This document shows, piece after piece, positions 32,590-43,569 of a stretch of DNA of 64,000 nucleotides (the stretch's first letter is position 1; the number at the start of each line of letters is the position of its first letter). The notes beneath the pieces are model-generated. The model saw only the letters and a list, made by a program, of their open reading frames with translations, did not search any database and was not told where the DNA came from. Where the stretch lies: NCBI GenBank assembly GCA_022606425.2, contig JAHDVF020000742.1, positions 372,001 through 436,000 on the forward strand, in the 5' to 3' direction. The stretch comes from Lepidostoma basale. Its lineage: Eukaryota > Arthropoda > Insecta > Trichoptera > Lepidostomatidae. The position numbers were made by a program, and so were the translations under genes.

Positions 32590-33292
32590 TCTTCACCATC
32601 TTCATAAATGATATTGCGAAGGTGATAAACTTCTCGCGATTTCTTTTATTGTATTTGCCGATGATCTGAAATTATTCCTAGAAATTAATAATCTTGACGA
32701 CTGTCTACACCTCCAGTCGGACATTAATAATATTGTTAACTGGGTTCACAGTAATCAAATGCAATTCAATGTCTCCAAGTGCGTTATGCTATATTTTACT
32801 AGAGCATTGAAAACTGTGTATTGTAGATATGCAATGAACAACCAGCAATTAGCACATGTATCTACGATGAGAGATCTCGGGATCATCTATGAGAGTAGGC
32901 TGACTTTTCGTGCACAAATTGAGAGGATTTGTGGCACTCTACTGAGGATGTTGGGCTTCATCGTCCAGACCGGAAGAGTTTTCAGGGATCCTCATGTGCT
33001 CAGAGTCCTATACAATGCATTGGTTTGGAGCAGACTCGAAAGTGGTTCTGTGATATGGAGTCCTCACGAGGCGAGATATTCCGTTATACTGGAGAGGGTT
33101 CAGAAAAAAATTCTGAGGTATCTCTACATGAGGGAGTATGGTAGCTATCCGTGGCTCTATCCCACGGCATTTCTTTTGGAAATGCTTGGGGGCAACTCTC
33201 TTCAGCTTTGCAGAGATGGGCATCTCATAACCCATTTCTTTAGATTACTCAGGGGATGTTTCGTTTCGGATAATTCAGTAAATTTTACTTAA
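32590..33292 (+). pseudogene. LINE B copy retaining part of the RT palm
   Basis: At 32590-32640 FINDIAKVINF appears in one frame, then after a frameshift VFADDLKLFLEINNLDDC (FADD at 32654-32665, the catalytic Asp pair). This runs in frame into MQFNVSKCVMLYFTRALKTVY and on to TFLLEMLGGNSLQLC and LLRGC. It diverges from LINE B after 33262 and stops at 33292. Confidence 0.8.
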
Positions 33293-33369
33293 ATATTTGA
33301 AGAGTACTTTTGTATAGAATCATGTTTACCACCCCTGAACTGTATGTATATAGAGGACTAAGTTAACAA

Positions 33370-33490
33370 TAGTGTATTGGCGAAACCGGTCGCTGTCGAA
33401 ACAATGACAAATGTGGATGTAGTTAAAAAACATCGTTTTATTTAATTATTATTTAAAATGAACTTCCATCAAGCGATTTCAGTAAAATCA
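33370..33490 (+). repeat. Half hairpin, same family as 63860-63975
   Basis: GCGAAACCGGTCGCTGTCGA and about 100 following bases (AAAATGAACTTCCATCAAG) match 63860-63975 closely. The left arm is absent. Confidence 0.7.
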
Positions 33491-34190
33491 TAAGATTATC
33501 TTAAAAGAGTTATTTTCAATTTCCTAAGTATATATATAAAATATTTTAGAGTATTTGAGATTGTGCATATCATATGAGTAACGTCATTGTTTTGTTTCAG
33601 CTAATCGAACATTTTATCGTTAGGAATTTATACAACAGCTGTGCCTATCTCTTATATCTGGATAAGTGATGAATTTCTTTTGAAGCTATTACCTGTTTCC
33701 AAACCGTAATCAGTTTTTCCATTAAATGACATATCATTGATTTCCGGATAATCTCCACGCGAGTGGATAAACGACCTCCGTCATAGAGTATTTACATAAC
33801 GACTTTTCCCATTAACGCCCTGCTCGGGTACATTATCTTGTAATTGCCTAATTTCTCTTATCTGGCCGCAAAGCCCCGAAATACGAATACAGTTTTGTCC
33901 ACTATATCCCACATTCAATCACTTAGCGAGTGTTTATCGCTGCTAAACAAATTAACGAAATTAATCAATTAGCCGAAATATATTGACGCTCTTATTACAT
34001 GTATTTCATGTAGAGGGCGAAATGAAAGGGCGATGACACGACTTTCGGTATAATTCCAATAAAGCCACCCATTACTAACTCACACTGAAAGCTTATCGCA
34101 AATAACTGGATATTTCATCATAATATAATGTATTTTAATAAATTCAAAATTAATTCATTAATAACTTTAGGTTTTATAATAGGTATCTAA
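33490..34190. other. Long non-repetitive island, possible regulatory DNA
   Basis: No repeat match over 700 bp. 33700-34110 contains homeodomain-style sites (CAATTAGCC, ATTAATCAATTAG, CATTAACGCC) and even base composition without a frame. Confidence 0.35.
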
Positions 34191-34194
34191 ACAG

Positions 34195-34735
34195 ATATCT
34201 CGGAAGCGAAGTAACCAGCTCTAATGACCTCCCTAGAGAAGTAAGGTCACAGGTAGATAAGGCTGCAGCGGTTGCAGGCTGCCTGAAAGATGTCATATGG
34301 AGAAACAAGGACATGAAGACTGACAGCAAGGTACGCATTTATAAGACCTGTGTGCGACCAATCCTCACATATGGCATTGAATCGAGGGCAGACACTGTCA
34401 AGTCAAAGAGCATGCTCAGGACAACCGAGATGAAAACACTCCGCGCCTTAGCTGGCATGATCGAGTTAGGAATACAGCAATCCGAGAAATCTGCGAGGTC
34501 GAAGATGTGGTCAGATGGGGACGTCAAAGACGGCGATACTGGCATTAACATGTAAAAAAAATGAGCTCAAATAGGATAACATACATAGCTCTCCATGGAA
34601 CGCCAAACGGACAACGCCGACCAGGAAGACCCCCGAAACGGTGGAGAGAAAGCTGGAGTTCAGCGTCTCAAGAGGACCCGCCTGAAATAACAGACTCCTG
34701 AGTCTACCAAAGGTGAAGAAGAAGAAGAAGAAGAT
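34195..34735 (+). pseudogene. LINE C, plus-strand 5'-truncated copy
   Basis: It reads KVRIYKTCVRPILTYGIESRADTVKSKSMLRTTEMKTLRALAG and, after frame breaks, the RRPGRPPKRWRESWSSASQ end, with an AAG tail at 34719-34735. Deletions disrupt the middle. Confidence 0.8.
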
Positions 34736-34894
34736 AATATAAAATAGGTATAATATAAACCCACAGAACAGGTCATGAAGTTCAGATATCTGGATGTGGA
34801 CATATCTATTATAGTTGCAGCGATCTATATAATGAAGTTAAAAAACAGACTGATAAAGCTGCAGTTATCTCCGGATGTCTCTGGGACAATAAGC

Positions 34895-35175
34895 ATATGC
34901 TTAATCATATGATAAATAAAGAAATAATGGTAAAAAATATACATGTTAACGATGTAAATGGAACTAGAAATAAAGGAAGACTGAGCAAAACGTGGCACGA
35001 TCAAATTAATCAAATATTGAATGTCAGCCGCGTGAGGAGTCAGAGAAATCGACGCGCGTGCATGACACGATGTATGAGTGTTGAGGAAGCGAGAGAAATA
35101 TGTCAAAACGAAAAGTGTGTCAGTACATTCTTTCTGCCTACCTCTTCGGACAGACGGCGTGATGGTTAGTTAGTT
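34895..35175 (+). mobile_element. LINE A 3' fragment
   Basis: It encodes HVNDVNGTRNKGRLSKTWHDQINQILNVSRVRSQRNRRACMTRCMSVEEAREICQN and then a shifted end, finishing TGATGGTTAGTTAG. Confidence 0.75.
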
Positions 35176-35179
35176 TTTA

Positions 35180-35560
35180 TTATATTTATTCATAATAAAT
35201 CATTTATAAAATCCTTGTCGTTACATAACTTTGTTCCTCGTGTTAGATCTAAATATTTATTACCCCAACAAATCCCTGAATCCGTCACGTATTTAACACA
35301 TCTGTTTTTCTAGTTTTTCCGTTGTCTATGGCCGCCATTTTGCCCGCTTTTTATCTGGTGTTCTTTTTTCAAATTTCCCGCTCTCCTCCGCTCTCCACCT
35401 GCACTCGCGGGCTGATAAATAACCACTGATGGATATTTATGGCCGGAATTCTCTCTAGCGACTATTTAATATTTATTGAAACGCCACTACCTCCGAAAAG
35501 AACCATGCATCATATTCGCATCGGAAAAAGCTACAAGAAGCGCGATAAACCACATTAATG
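35180..35560. other. Non-repetitive stretch
   Basis: 35330-35540 has higher GC (GGCCGCCATTTTGCCC, CGCTCTCCTCCGCTC). No gene or repeat found. Confidence 0.35.
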
Positions 35561-35800
35561 TTACAAGTTAAATCTAAAATGTGTTGCCTGTTTGTTGGAG
35601 GTAAAACTTTACCAGGGCCGGTTTCACCGCATGTTCGAAAAATTGTGTGTGATACACATAACGGTCATATGTGTGCGACATGTACAATAAGTGCTTTAAT
35701 CACATCGATGTGTTCCATCTTAATGAAAGTGATTTTAAAAAATGTTTGGAGCAACCATTCGGGGCGAATGAAACTAGTTACTCAATTTTTTTCTTTTCTT
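35560..35800 (+). mobile_element. 3' fragment of a second Jockey-like LINE
   Basis: One frame reads YNKCFNHIDVFHLNESDFKKCLEQ, similar in layout to LINE B's SSEIDVFHVSESTFRGQI but distinct. T-rich sequence follows. Confidence 0.45.
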
Positions 35801-35957
35801 GTCTTTTTTTTTTTTTTTTACTTTCTAAAATTATGGTATATTTCATTTTTCATTATTCATTATTACTAATACTAGTAGTTTTCTCTTTAACTTATCAAAG
35901 TGTTGCTTTATTCTTCTTATATATTTAACCTTATGTCAGTTGTTATATTTAACCTTA

Positions 35958-36375
35958 TGTCAGTCCCAATGTGCTCAGAGTCCTATACAACGCATTGGTT
36001 CGGAGCAGACTCGAAAGTGGTTCTGTGATATGGAGTCCTCACGAGGCGAGATATTCCATTATGCTGGAGAGGGTTCAGAAAAAATTTCTGAGGTATCTCT
36101 ACATGAGGGAGTATGGTAGCTATCCTTGGCTCTATCCCACGGCATTTCTTTTGGGAATGCTCGGAACCAATTCTCTACAGCTTCGAAGAGATGGACATCT
36201 AATTACCCATTTCTTTAGATTAATTAGGGGATACTTCGAGAACTCGGCCGTACTGGAGGGTGTTTAGCATGTAATTGGCCTTGTTTTGTTGTCTCTGTGT
36301 GTTTATATTCATATACTGTAATTGCTGTTTGTTACCCTCAATAATAAAAAAAATAAAAAAATAAAAAAAAATAAA
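35958..36375 (+). pseudogene. LINE B fragment joined to a different 3' end
   Basis: Frame 35971-36267 is LINE B (MLRVLYNALV to FENSAVLEGV). At GGGTGTT (36258-36264) it leaves LINE B and continues as an unrelated 3' UTR ending in an A-rich AATAAAA tail (36340-36377). A 20-bp direct repeat (TATATTTAACCTTATGTCAG) lies at the left border. Confidence 0.7.
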
Positions 36376-36589
36376 AATATGTGTCTTATTTGTAGCTGAA
36401 TGACTCCAATTAGCAAACTGGTGAGATCTTGATTAATCCTTTTTCTGTAAATATTGTGTAAAACCATCTCAATGATCTTGTTTCTATCCTTTCATATCGA
36501 TAAAGATTTTTTTTTTAATTTTAGATAATCTTAAAGCGTTAACACTGTGGAATTCCATAATGAGGAATTTTCATGAATTAAAAGACTAT

Positions 36590-36715
36590 TTATTCCACTC
36601 TTGAGTTTATTTTTCGAGAGATGTTTCGAAGGCTTACACCTTCATAATCGTTTATATCGTTCTCCCGATGATGAAGGTGTAAGCCTTTGAAACATGTCGA
36701 GAAAAATAATAATAT
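36590..36715. repeat. Hairpin with GATGAAGGTGTAAGCC core
   Basis: TTACACCTTCATAATCG pairs with CGATGATGAAGGTGTAA. At right the order GATGA, short stem, GAAAC is retained. The arm GAGTTTATTTTTC matches the minisatellite unit. Confidence 0.65.
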
Positions 36716-36719
36716 CGTG

Positions 36720-36860
36720 AATAGTCAGAGAAATCAACGTGCGTGCATGACACGATGTATGAATGTTGAAGAAGCGAGATAAGTATTTCATGGCGTGATG
36801 GTTCAATCTTTCTGCCACCCCTTCGGCGAGATCACGTGATAGTTAGTTAGTTAGTTTATT
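36720..36860 (+). mobile_element. LINE A 3' terminal fragment
   Basis: AGTCAGAGAAATCAACGTGC onward, ending GTTAGTTAGTTAG, with a deletion before the tail. Confidence 0.65.
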
Positions 36861-37399
36861 CCTATTTGTCCACATTGTGAAAAAAAGCTACAAACTAGAA
36901 TATTTTGGTAATTATAATGTTTTACCACAAGTTTAATCCTTTAAATATAATATAAATATATTTTTAAATTTAAATTATGTGACTTTATATTAATTTATGG
37001 GATTTTTGTCTGCCCGAAAACTTTGCAGGGTTGTCCCTGCTTCTCAATAGCTGAGAAACGCTTAATCTAGAAGGCACATGGAAAAAAGCCATGTACAAAA
37101 TTTTCTGGAATAATCAAAATTCTTACAATATTATATTATCTAGAGTAAAGAGGTGAAGGCAAGAGAAATATATATTTACGTAGATATTTTTAAAAAAATC
37201 TTACGATAATCTTTTAAGATGGATTGGATGAAGTCCATTTTGAATTCAGTAATGTAATAATGAAATTTATGGCATTTTACTGACATGGCCAGCCATGCGA
37301 AGTTGTCTCTGAATGTTGCCAGCCTCAATACACGTCATTTTGACCTCAGAAAGTATGCGTCATTTGTTAGTTGTCCTGCCATTTCACATTTATGATCCT

Positions 37400-37865
37400 T
37401 CGAAGACAAAGTTGGTGGTATACCACAGCTATAGCTCTAGGGATTTTATGCGTCCTTGATGCCCTAGGGTTCAAAAGGGTAGTAGGGCTAAGATGGGGTA
37501 TGTTTTGCTGGAAAGCATGCCTCTACAAAATGTCGTAAGGCGCTATGTTGCATTTACAACAGCAACACTACTATCAAGTCCAACTCTCTAGCGTCCACGA
37601 GAGGTCTTTTAAAGACTCCGCGAACCCCGGGCAATGTGGCACATATTACTTAGTGCCATAGCATATATAGAGAGGACGAATGGCGAGCTTCCAGCGCCAT
37701 AAAACTGGATACACCCAGCTAAGGGAATGTAACCCCGACAGAAAATCCTCTAGAGAAGGCAAGGGGATACCACTCTGGATATTTTTCCCCAGGTCATCAC
37801 TTGGTGATAGTCAACGTTAGGGAGACCTGACAGGACACAGAGAGAAGAAGAATAAGAAGATGCCC
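37400..37865 (+). mobile_element. Probable LINE 3' UTR region with AAG tail
   Basis: No frame, but 37400-37830 is GC-richer than its flanks and ends ACACAGAGAGAAGAAG plus an AAG-rich tail like LINEs C to F. Single copy in this window, so family assignment is a guess. Confidence 0.35.
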
Positions 37866-37934
37866 TATACATCACTAAAGGGGTGACAGGACAAGATGAA
37901 ACAGAACCAAGCTACTATTTCACATATGTTATGA

Positions 37935-38600
37935 ATACACTAACTAACTAACTAACCATCACGCCGTCTCCCTGGAGGGGCAGGCAGAAAGAATGGAACG
38001 CCACACTGTTCTGTCCTGACATATTTCTCTCGCTCCTCTACATTCATACATCTTGTCATGCATGCACGTCGATTTCTCCGACTCCTCACGTGACCGACAT
38101 TCAATATTTGATTGATTTGATCGTGCCACGTTTTCCTCGGCCTTCCTCTATTTCTAGCTCCGTTCACGCCGTTTACATATACCTTCTTTACCATTCTGTC
38201 TTCACTCATTCTTTCCATGTGACCCTTTCCTTATTTTGTTCATAACACTTTCATTCGCACCACATTCCCTTCTTATACTTGCATTTGTCACTCTATCATA
38301 TACAGATTTTTCGCACATTCGTCTTAGAGATCTCATTTCTACTGCATTTATTCTACTTTCATCCTTCTTTTGCCAGTTCCATGCTTCACTTCCATACATA
38401 AGGGTCGGCACAAGAACACCATTGTGCACTGCCATCTTGGCTTTTTTGGATAGGCTTTTGTTTGTGATGACAACTTTAAGTGCACCATTTATTCTGCTGC
38501 CTGCCCCAACCCTTCTTTCAATATCCTTCTCCACCCTCCCATCATTTATTACACTTATTCCATATATTTGTACACCACTTGTTTTACCGAGTATAAACAT
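37935..38600 (-). pseudogene. LINE A 5'-truncated copy
   Basis: Reverse frames from 38600 read GRVEKDIERRVGAGSRINGALKVVITNKSLSKKAKMAVHNGVLVPTLMYGSEAWNWQKKDESRINAVEMRSLRRMCEKSVYDR, and then a shift at about 38220 (a small deletion of the LRWFGH region) to MERMSEDRMVKKVYVNG. It carries a GTTAG tail at 37939-37955. Confidence 0.85.
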
Positions 38601-38639
38601 ACCAAGTCTCCCAATTCTGCTTTAATTGCATAAAGTTTC

Positions 38640-39200
38640 TTACGTAACTATCCTAAAACCAATTTTTGTATCGGCAAGATCTCACATCTGTTTGGTGGCA
38701 GATAAGATCGGAGGCTGCTCGCGGCACCCGAGACGGCCGGCGTGTTGTGTTAGATATATGGCCACATTAATAATTAGAACGCTAGTAAGGCCACGACGAA
38801 ATTGATTGAGGCGACGAAACTTAATTGAAATGGTGTGGAAGTGTGTAATTTTCAAACATTATTGATTAATTAAAGATAGCCGAAAAGCGGTCCTATTAAA
38901 ACTATAGAATGTAATCAATTATTTGTACACACAGATTCATGAATATTAATTACCAATAGAGCTGGACACGGACTTGTGACGATTATTCAAAAGATACGTT
39001 ATTTATCAAATCGTAAAGGAATTTATTTGAAATATGAAAGTCAATAGAATATGCAAAGTAATAGCTGTACGACTATACAACCTGCAAACCCAAACTTACA
39101 TTCTTTCGTACGAAGCACATAGTTTGTGGTGTGGTGTTATTAAAAATAAATTTATAATTACGACACTTAATTAAAACCCTTTTTTTAAATATACTTGTTA
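38640..39200. other. Non-repetitive island
   Basis: 38680-38960 is mixed-GC with GGCGACGAAACTTAATTG, ATTGATTAATTAAAG and GTAATCAATTATTTG, without a frame. Possible regulatory host DNA. Confidence 0.35.
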
Positions 39201-39224
39201 TGCAACCACTTTATTATGTGAGGA

Positions 39225-39330
39225 TGCGGGCCTACCGGTTTCGCTCTATGCGAGCTTCGGACACATACAGTATGTGTCATATTAAAAAAAGGTGTTTGAT
39301 TAAGTGTTAAATATGTCCAACCACCAAGTA
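39225..39330 (-). repeat. Repeat end with GAGCGAAACCGG core
   Basis: The minus strand has stem GCTC/GAGC then GAAACCGGT, but the CTGANGA part is not preserved. Confidence 0.45.
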
Positions 39331-39384
39331 ATGACTTCTTATCAAAGTTTATAATCACGATTTTTTTATGATTAAAAAACTGTT

Positions 39385-39545
39385 TTTTCCATTTTAGAGT
39401 TTATTTTTCTGGACATGTTTCGAATGCTTACACCTTCATTATCGGGAGAACGATACCAACAAATGAACGAATTTATATCGTTCTCCCGATGATGAAGGTG
39501 TAAGCTTTCGACATATGTCGAGAAAAATAAACTTAAAAATGAAAA
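39385..39545. repeat. Hairpin, same family as 36590
   Basis: CTTACACCTTCATTATCGGG pairs with CCCGATGATGAAGGTGTAAG, and TAGAGTTTATTTTTC pairs with GAAAAATAAACTTAAA. The two GAAAC-like ends face inward. Confidence 0.7.
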
Positions 39546-39579
39546 AATAATTTAAAACACTTTTACTAATTTTTCTGTA

Positions 39580-39705
39580 TTAGAAATTTTATTATATTTT
39601 ATGAGAATGACATGTTTCGCTTGTCTAAGGTATTATTAAACATATGATAATGTCTTAGACAGACAAAACATATCATTTCAATAAAAGATAATAAAAGTTG
39701 TAGAA
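39580..39705. repeat. Hairpin family C
   Basis: ATTATATTTTATGAGAATGA pairs with the complement at 39680; the centre is near 39640. A matching end, AAACAGACGTTTTCATTCG, is at 39985-40003. Confidence 0.7.
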
Positions 39706-39779
39706 TTATTTTTTTTACATTGAAATTTCTTGGTAGAATTAAATTTTAAATAATGAAAAAAAAAAATGTTGATACAATG

Positions 39780-39925
39780 ATTTCTTTATTATTATGTATT
39801 GAGTGGGCTTCCACTTGTGTTTAACGTCGACCGGTTTCGGCAGCTTGCTGCCATCTTCTGGTGAAAAAATATATTCAGAAGATGGCAGCAAGCTGTGGTT
39901 AAACACAAGTGGAAGCCCACTAAAT
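39780..39925. repeat. Hairpin with GAAGATGGCAG core
   Basis: TGGGCTTCCACTTGTGTTTAA pairs with the complement at 39900. The left arm (minus strand) has AGAAGA, one T, stem GGCAGC, then GAAACCGG; in the right arm GAAAC is lost by deletion. Confidence 0.65.
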
Positions 39926-40504
39926 ATTTGTATAATAATAAAGAAATTTTGTATAATATTTATTTTCACTATTTAAACTTATAGAAAACAGACGTTTTCA
40001 TTCGTTTCAATTATTTAATATCGAGTTTTAGACTATTGATTAAAAAACAACTGCTAAATTATTACGTTAAGAGAAATGAAGACGATTTTGAGGTCTTAAC
40101 CTCTCCGCTAGTGATTTATTTTTTAATTAGCTGTATCTGGGGAGTGAGTTCTCATGGCAAATGGTTGTCACTCTATGAGAAATGTCGAATAACGTCACAG
40201 ATATTTTGTTGTTCGAATTTTCAGTTTGGTAATGCAGGGAACCACTTTAAATATTTGTAAAAATACGTGCCATACGGGCCAAAAATACAAAATGCCATAC
40301 GGGCTCAACTAAGAACTCTTTGCCGCGCCGGTTTATGTGTTATCCTATTTTTATTTTGAAATTTTAGTGATATTAAGTTAATTTTGTAATATATTATATA
40401 ATGAATAGTGTAATATATTGTAATAGTTTAATTTAGTTTAATATTGTTTAGGATAGTTGATGTGGATTGTAAAATGTAATTAATGTTAAGGTAGATTTTA
40501 GTGG

Positions 40505-40762
40505 TTGTGGGAAATGCTTAGAGACGGCGATGAGGTCCGCCACCCATCACGTTGCATTTTCCGCGGGGGCGAACAGAGGAGAGTGGAGTGCCGCATTGGT
40601 ACTTGGAATATTAGAGGAGGTATGGAAGGGAAGTTAAGTGAGATGTGCGATGAATTTAATAACAAGTGTTTGGATATTTTGTGTGTGACTGAATGCATGG
40701 TTAAAGAGTGCGGATCTAGAGAGCATGATAATAAGTTCATCTTATGGTCAGGGGTATCACAA
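40505..40762 (+). pseudogene. LINE A endonuclease N-terminus, frameshifted from the main frame
   Basis: It reads DGDEVRHPSRCIFRGGEQRRVECRIGTWNIRGGMEGKLSEMCDEFNNKCLDILCVTECMVKE and WSGVS, the start of an APE-type endonuclease (GTWNIRG, then Asn and Glu catalytic positions in TWN and TE). The frame is lost near 40760 and the rest of the domain continues in the next frame. The first bases are also the head kept by SIDE elements. Confidence 0.75.
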
Positions 40763-43569
40763 GAACAAAGGGAGGTCAGGGTGTGGCAGCGATTCTAGCT
40801 CCAAGGATGGTAGAATGTATGAAAGGATACGAATGTATAAGTCCTAGACTGATGTGGATCCGCTTCAAAATTGGATTGACAAGAGTATTACTCATAATTG
40901 GGTATGCTCCTGTTAATAGCGAAGATGAAGCTGTGAAAGATGAGTTCTGGGATAGTGTAAACGAGATAGCAGCGAGTAAGAACGTGAACGAAAGAATTAT
41001 TTTAGCAGGAGATTTGAATGGATGGGTAGGAATCCAAAGGACTGGTTATGAAGAATGTCTCGGTAAGTATGGTGATAGTAGGACGAACGATAATGGAAGG
41101 AGAGTGCTTGGTGTATGCCTGGAGTGGAGCCTCTTCGTGTCAAACACGATGTTTGATCATAAGAGGATCCATCAGTATACATGGGAGAGAGGGAATGAAA
41201 GGACGACTATCGATTACGTCATCGTTGACTCTAGATTACGGACGGACACTGTAGATACCAGAGTGTTCAGAGGGGCCGAACTCGGAACTGACCATTTTTT
41301 GGTGGTGACAAAGATAAACCTGTTCCGAGGTTGGCGCACCAAGAAGAACAAAACAGTGACCGCCCCATCTAGAGTTAAAATAGAAAAACTCCAAATCGAT
41401 GACGTAAAAGAGAGTTATATGACGAAAGTGAATGAGAGGCTGAGTGGTCGAGAATCTGAATTTATAAGTATAGACGAGATCTGGAACAAATTGAAAGAAA
41501 GTCTATGTGAAACAGCGAAAGAGGTATGTGGTACATGTGTGCAAGGAAGAAGGAATGGAGATGCTTGGTGGGATGACTGTGTAAAAATTCTGGTCAAAGA
41601 AAAGAAGGATGCATGGTTAAATATGATATCTGTGGATAAAAGAGATTGCGAGAAATATAAAAGAGCAAAAGAAGCATACAAAGTTTGTAAGATGAATGTC
41701 AAGTTGAAAGTGAGAGAGAAAAAAGATAAACTGAAGGAGGAAGACGGTCTCAAGATGACGAGTCACTTTCAGAGCAACATAAAAATGTTCTGGAAGGAAG
41801 TCAAAAAGGCCCGGAATCCTCCCGAAAATGGTTGTGCGAAAGCAATTTTGAGTTGTGAGGGAAGAATGATTACTGATTTTGACAGTATACAAGGAAGATG
41901 GATGGAATACTTTAAAGATGTATATGGCAGTGAAATGACTGAGAGTTCAATGAGAAGGAGCGTTACAAATGTGAGTTGTACGAATAGCGAAAGAGATATG
42001 ACAGAAATAAGTTTGAACGAAATAGTAAAATCTGTAAGCTGTATGAAAGGTGGAAAAGCTGTTGGTTATGATTGTGTCGCTTTGGAGTTTATTAAAAACG
42101 GTGGGCCGGTTGTTGCAGCGTGGTTATACAGACTCTTTAACCAGTGTTTAGAGGAAGGATATACGCCGCTCGACTGGAGGAGGGCTGTTATCATGCCTCT
42201 ATATAAGGGAAAGGGGTCTCGTATGGACTGCGGAAATCACCGGGCAATAAGTCTGTTAAGCGCCGTTGGTAAACTCTACGGCCGAATTTTAATAGAAAGA
42301 GTAAAAAAGACGACGACTGAAAGAGTATGGGATGTTCAAGGCGCTTTTATGACCGGAAGAGGATGTATGGATCAGATTTTTGCACTTCGAACGCTTGCGG
42401 AGAAGTTTATGGCCAAAAACCGTAAGCTTTTCTGTGCGTTTGTCGATTTGCAAAAAGCCTATGATCGAGTGAACAGAGATAAACTGTGGTCAATCTTGTC
42501 CGAATACGGAGTGAGCACAAAACTGATACGGGCGGTTGCTTCTCTCTACGAAGGGAGCACTGCCAGTGTTAGGGTAAATGGAGACATCACGCCTTGGTTT
42601 GATATCACGAAGGGTGTTAAGCAGGGCTGCGTGATGTCTCCATGGTTGTTCAATCTGTATATGGACAAGTGTATGAAAGAACTTAAAGGTATAAATGCTG
42701 GTGCTAAGATGAGTGATCTGTCTGTAAACTGTCTGCTTTACGCGGACGATGCCGTTCTCGTTGCGGATAGTGCGGACGAATTACAAGTCTTGGTGTCGAG
42801 AATGAATGAGGTATGCAAGTCAAATGATTTAATGATGAATGTCGGAAAGTCAAAGGTGATGGTTTTCGAAAGGGAAGAGCAAATGACAGTTTGTAATATA
42901 AGTGTGAACGAAGAGAACTTGGAACAGGTGAAAGAATTTGTGTATTTAGGTAGTATGTTCACAGCAGATGCCCGAACGGATAGTGACGTCGAAAGAAGGG
43001 TTGGTGCGGGTAACAAAGTGAATGGAGCTTTAAAAATAGTTATTGGAAACAAGAATTTATCAATGAAAGCGAAAACGGCCGTTCACAATGGAGTTCTGGT
43101 CCCAACCTTAATGTATGGAAGCGAAGCATGGAACTGGCAAAAGAAGGATGAGAGTAGAATAAATGCGGTAGAGATGAGGTCCCTAAGACGTATGTGTGGT
43201 AGAACGATATACGACAGAATCTCAAATGCTGATATAAGAAAGGAATGTAGAGCGGAAGAAGGTATTATGAACAAAATTATGAAAGGATCGCTGCGTTGGT
43301 TCGGACATATGGAACGCATGGATGGAGAAAGAATGGTTAAGAAAGTATACGTTAATGATGTAAATGGGGTACGAAGTCGAGGCAGACCGAGGAAAACATG
43401 GCATGACCAAATTAATCAAATTTTAAAGGTTGGTCATGTTAGAAGTCGGAGGAATCGACGTGCGTGTATGACTCGTTGTATGAATGTGGAGGAAGCTAGA
43501 GAGGTTTGCCAGGATAGAGTAGTGTGGCGGTCCATTCTCTCTGCCTACCCCTGCGGGGAAACGGCGTGA
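40744..43569 (+). CDS. LINE A endonuclease-reverse transcriptase, main open frame
   Basis: 941 codons; the ATG is probably not the natural start, because endonuclease sequence precedes it in another frame. Residues 1-190 complete the APE-like endonuclease (AGDLNGWVG with D90; TTIDYVIVD; GTDHF with H184). A Lys-rich linker follows. RT occupies about 430-730: MPLYKGKGSRMDCGNHRAI, QGAFMTGRGC, CAFVDLQKAYDRV (D568), GVKQGCVMSP and LLYADDAV (YADD 666-669). The C-terminal region holds MYGSEAWNWQKKDESRI and ends SAYPCGETA. All key RT residues are present. The enzyme would nick target DNA and reverse-transcribe its RNA there; the upstream frameshift probably inactivates this copy. Confidence 0.9.
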   Translation: MVRGITRTKGGQGVAAILAPRMVECMKGYECISPRLMWIRFKIGLTRVLLIIGYAPVNSEDEAVKDEFWDSVNEIAASKNVNERIILAGDLNGWVGIQRTGYEECLGKYGDSRTNDNGRRVLGVCLEWSLFVSNTMFDHKRIHQYTWERGNERTTIDYVIVDSRLRTDTVDTRVFRGAELGTDHFLVVTKINLFRGWRTKKNKTVTAPSRVKIEKLQIDDVKESYMTKVNERLSGRESEFISIDEIWNKLKESLCETAKEVCGTCVQGRRNGDAWWDDCVKILVKEKKDAWLNMISVDKRDCEKYKRAKEAYKVCKMNVKLKVREKKDKLKEEDGLKMTSHFQSNIKMFWKEVKKARNPPENGCAKAILSCEGRMITDFDSIQGRWMEYFKDVYGSEMTESSMRRSVTNVSCTNSERDMTEISLNEIVKSVSCMKGGKAVGYDCVALEFIKNGGPVVAAWLYRLFNQCLEEGYTPLDWRRAVIMPLYKGKGSRMDCGNHRAISLLSAVGKLYGRILIERVKKTTTERVWDVQGAFMTGRGCMDQIFALRTLAEKFMAKNRKLFCAFVDLQKAYDRVNRDKLWSILSEYGVSTKLIRAVASLYEGSTASVRVNGDITPWFDITKGVKQGCVMSPWLFNLYMDKCMKELKGINAGAKMSDLSVNCLLYADDAVLVADSADELQVLVSRMNEVCKSNDLMMNVGKSKVMVFEREEQMTVCNISVNEENLEQVKEFVYLGSMFTADARTDSDVERRVGAGNKVNGALKIVIGNKNLSMKAKTAVHNGVLVPTLMYGSEAWNWQKKDESRINAVEMRSLRRMCGRTIYDRISNADIRKECRAEEGIMNKIMKGSLRWFGHMERMDGERMVKKVYVNDVNGVRSRGRPRKTWHDQINQILKVGHVRSRRNRRACMTRCMNVEEAREVCQDRVVWRSILSAYPCGETA

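Noticed and set aside
35558..35928. Cysteine-containing frame beginning MLQVKSKMCCLF as a zinc-finger protein
   Set aside because: The cysteine spacing fits no known finger, the frame runs into a T-rich tract, and another frame shows LINE-like sequence.
41415..43419. Several minus-strand frames opposite the full LINE
   Set aside because: They are antisense shadows of the endonuclease-RT frame.
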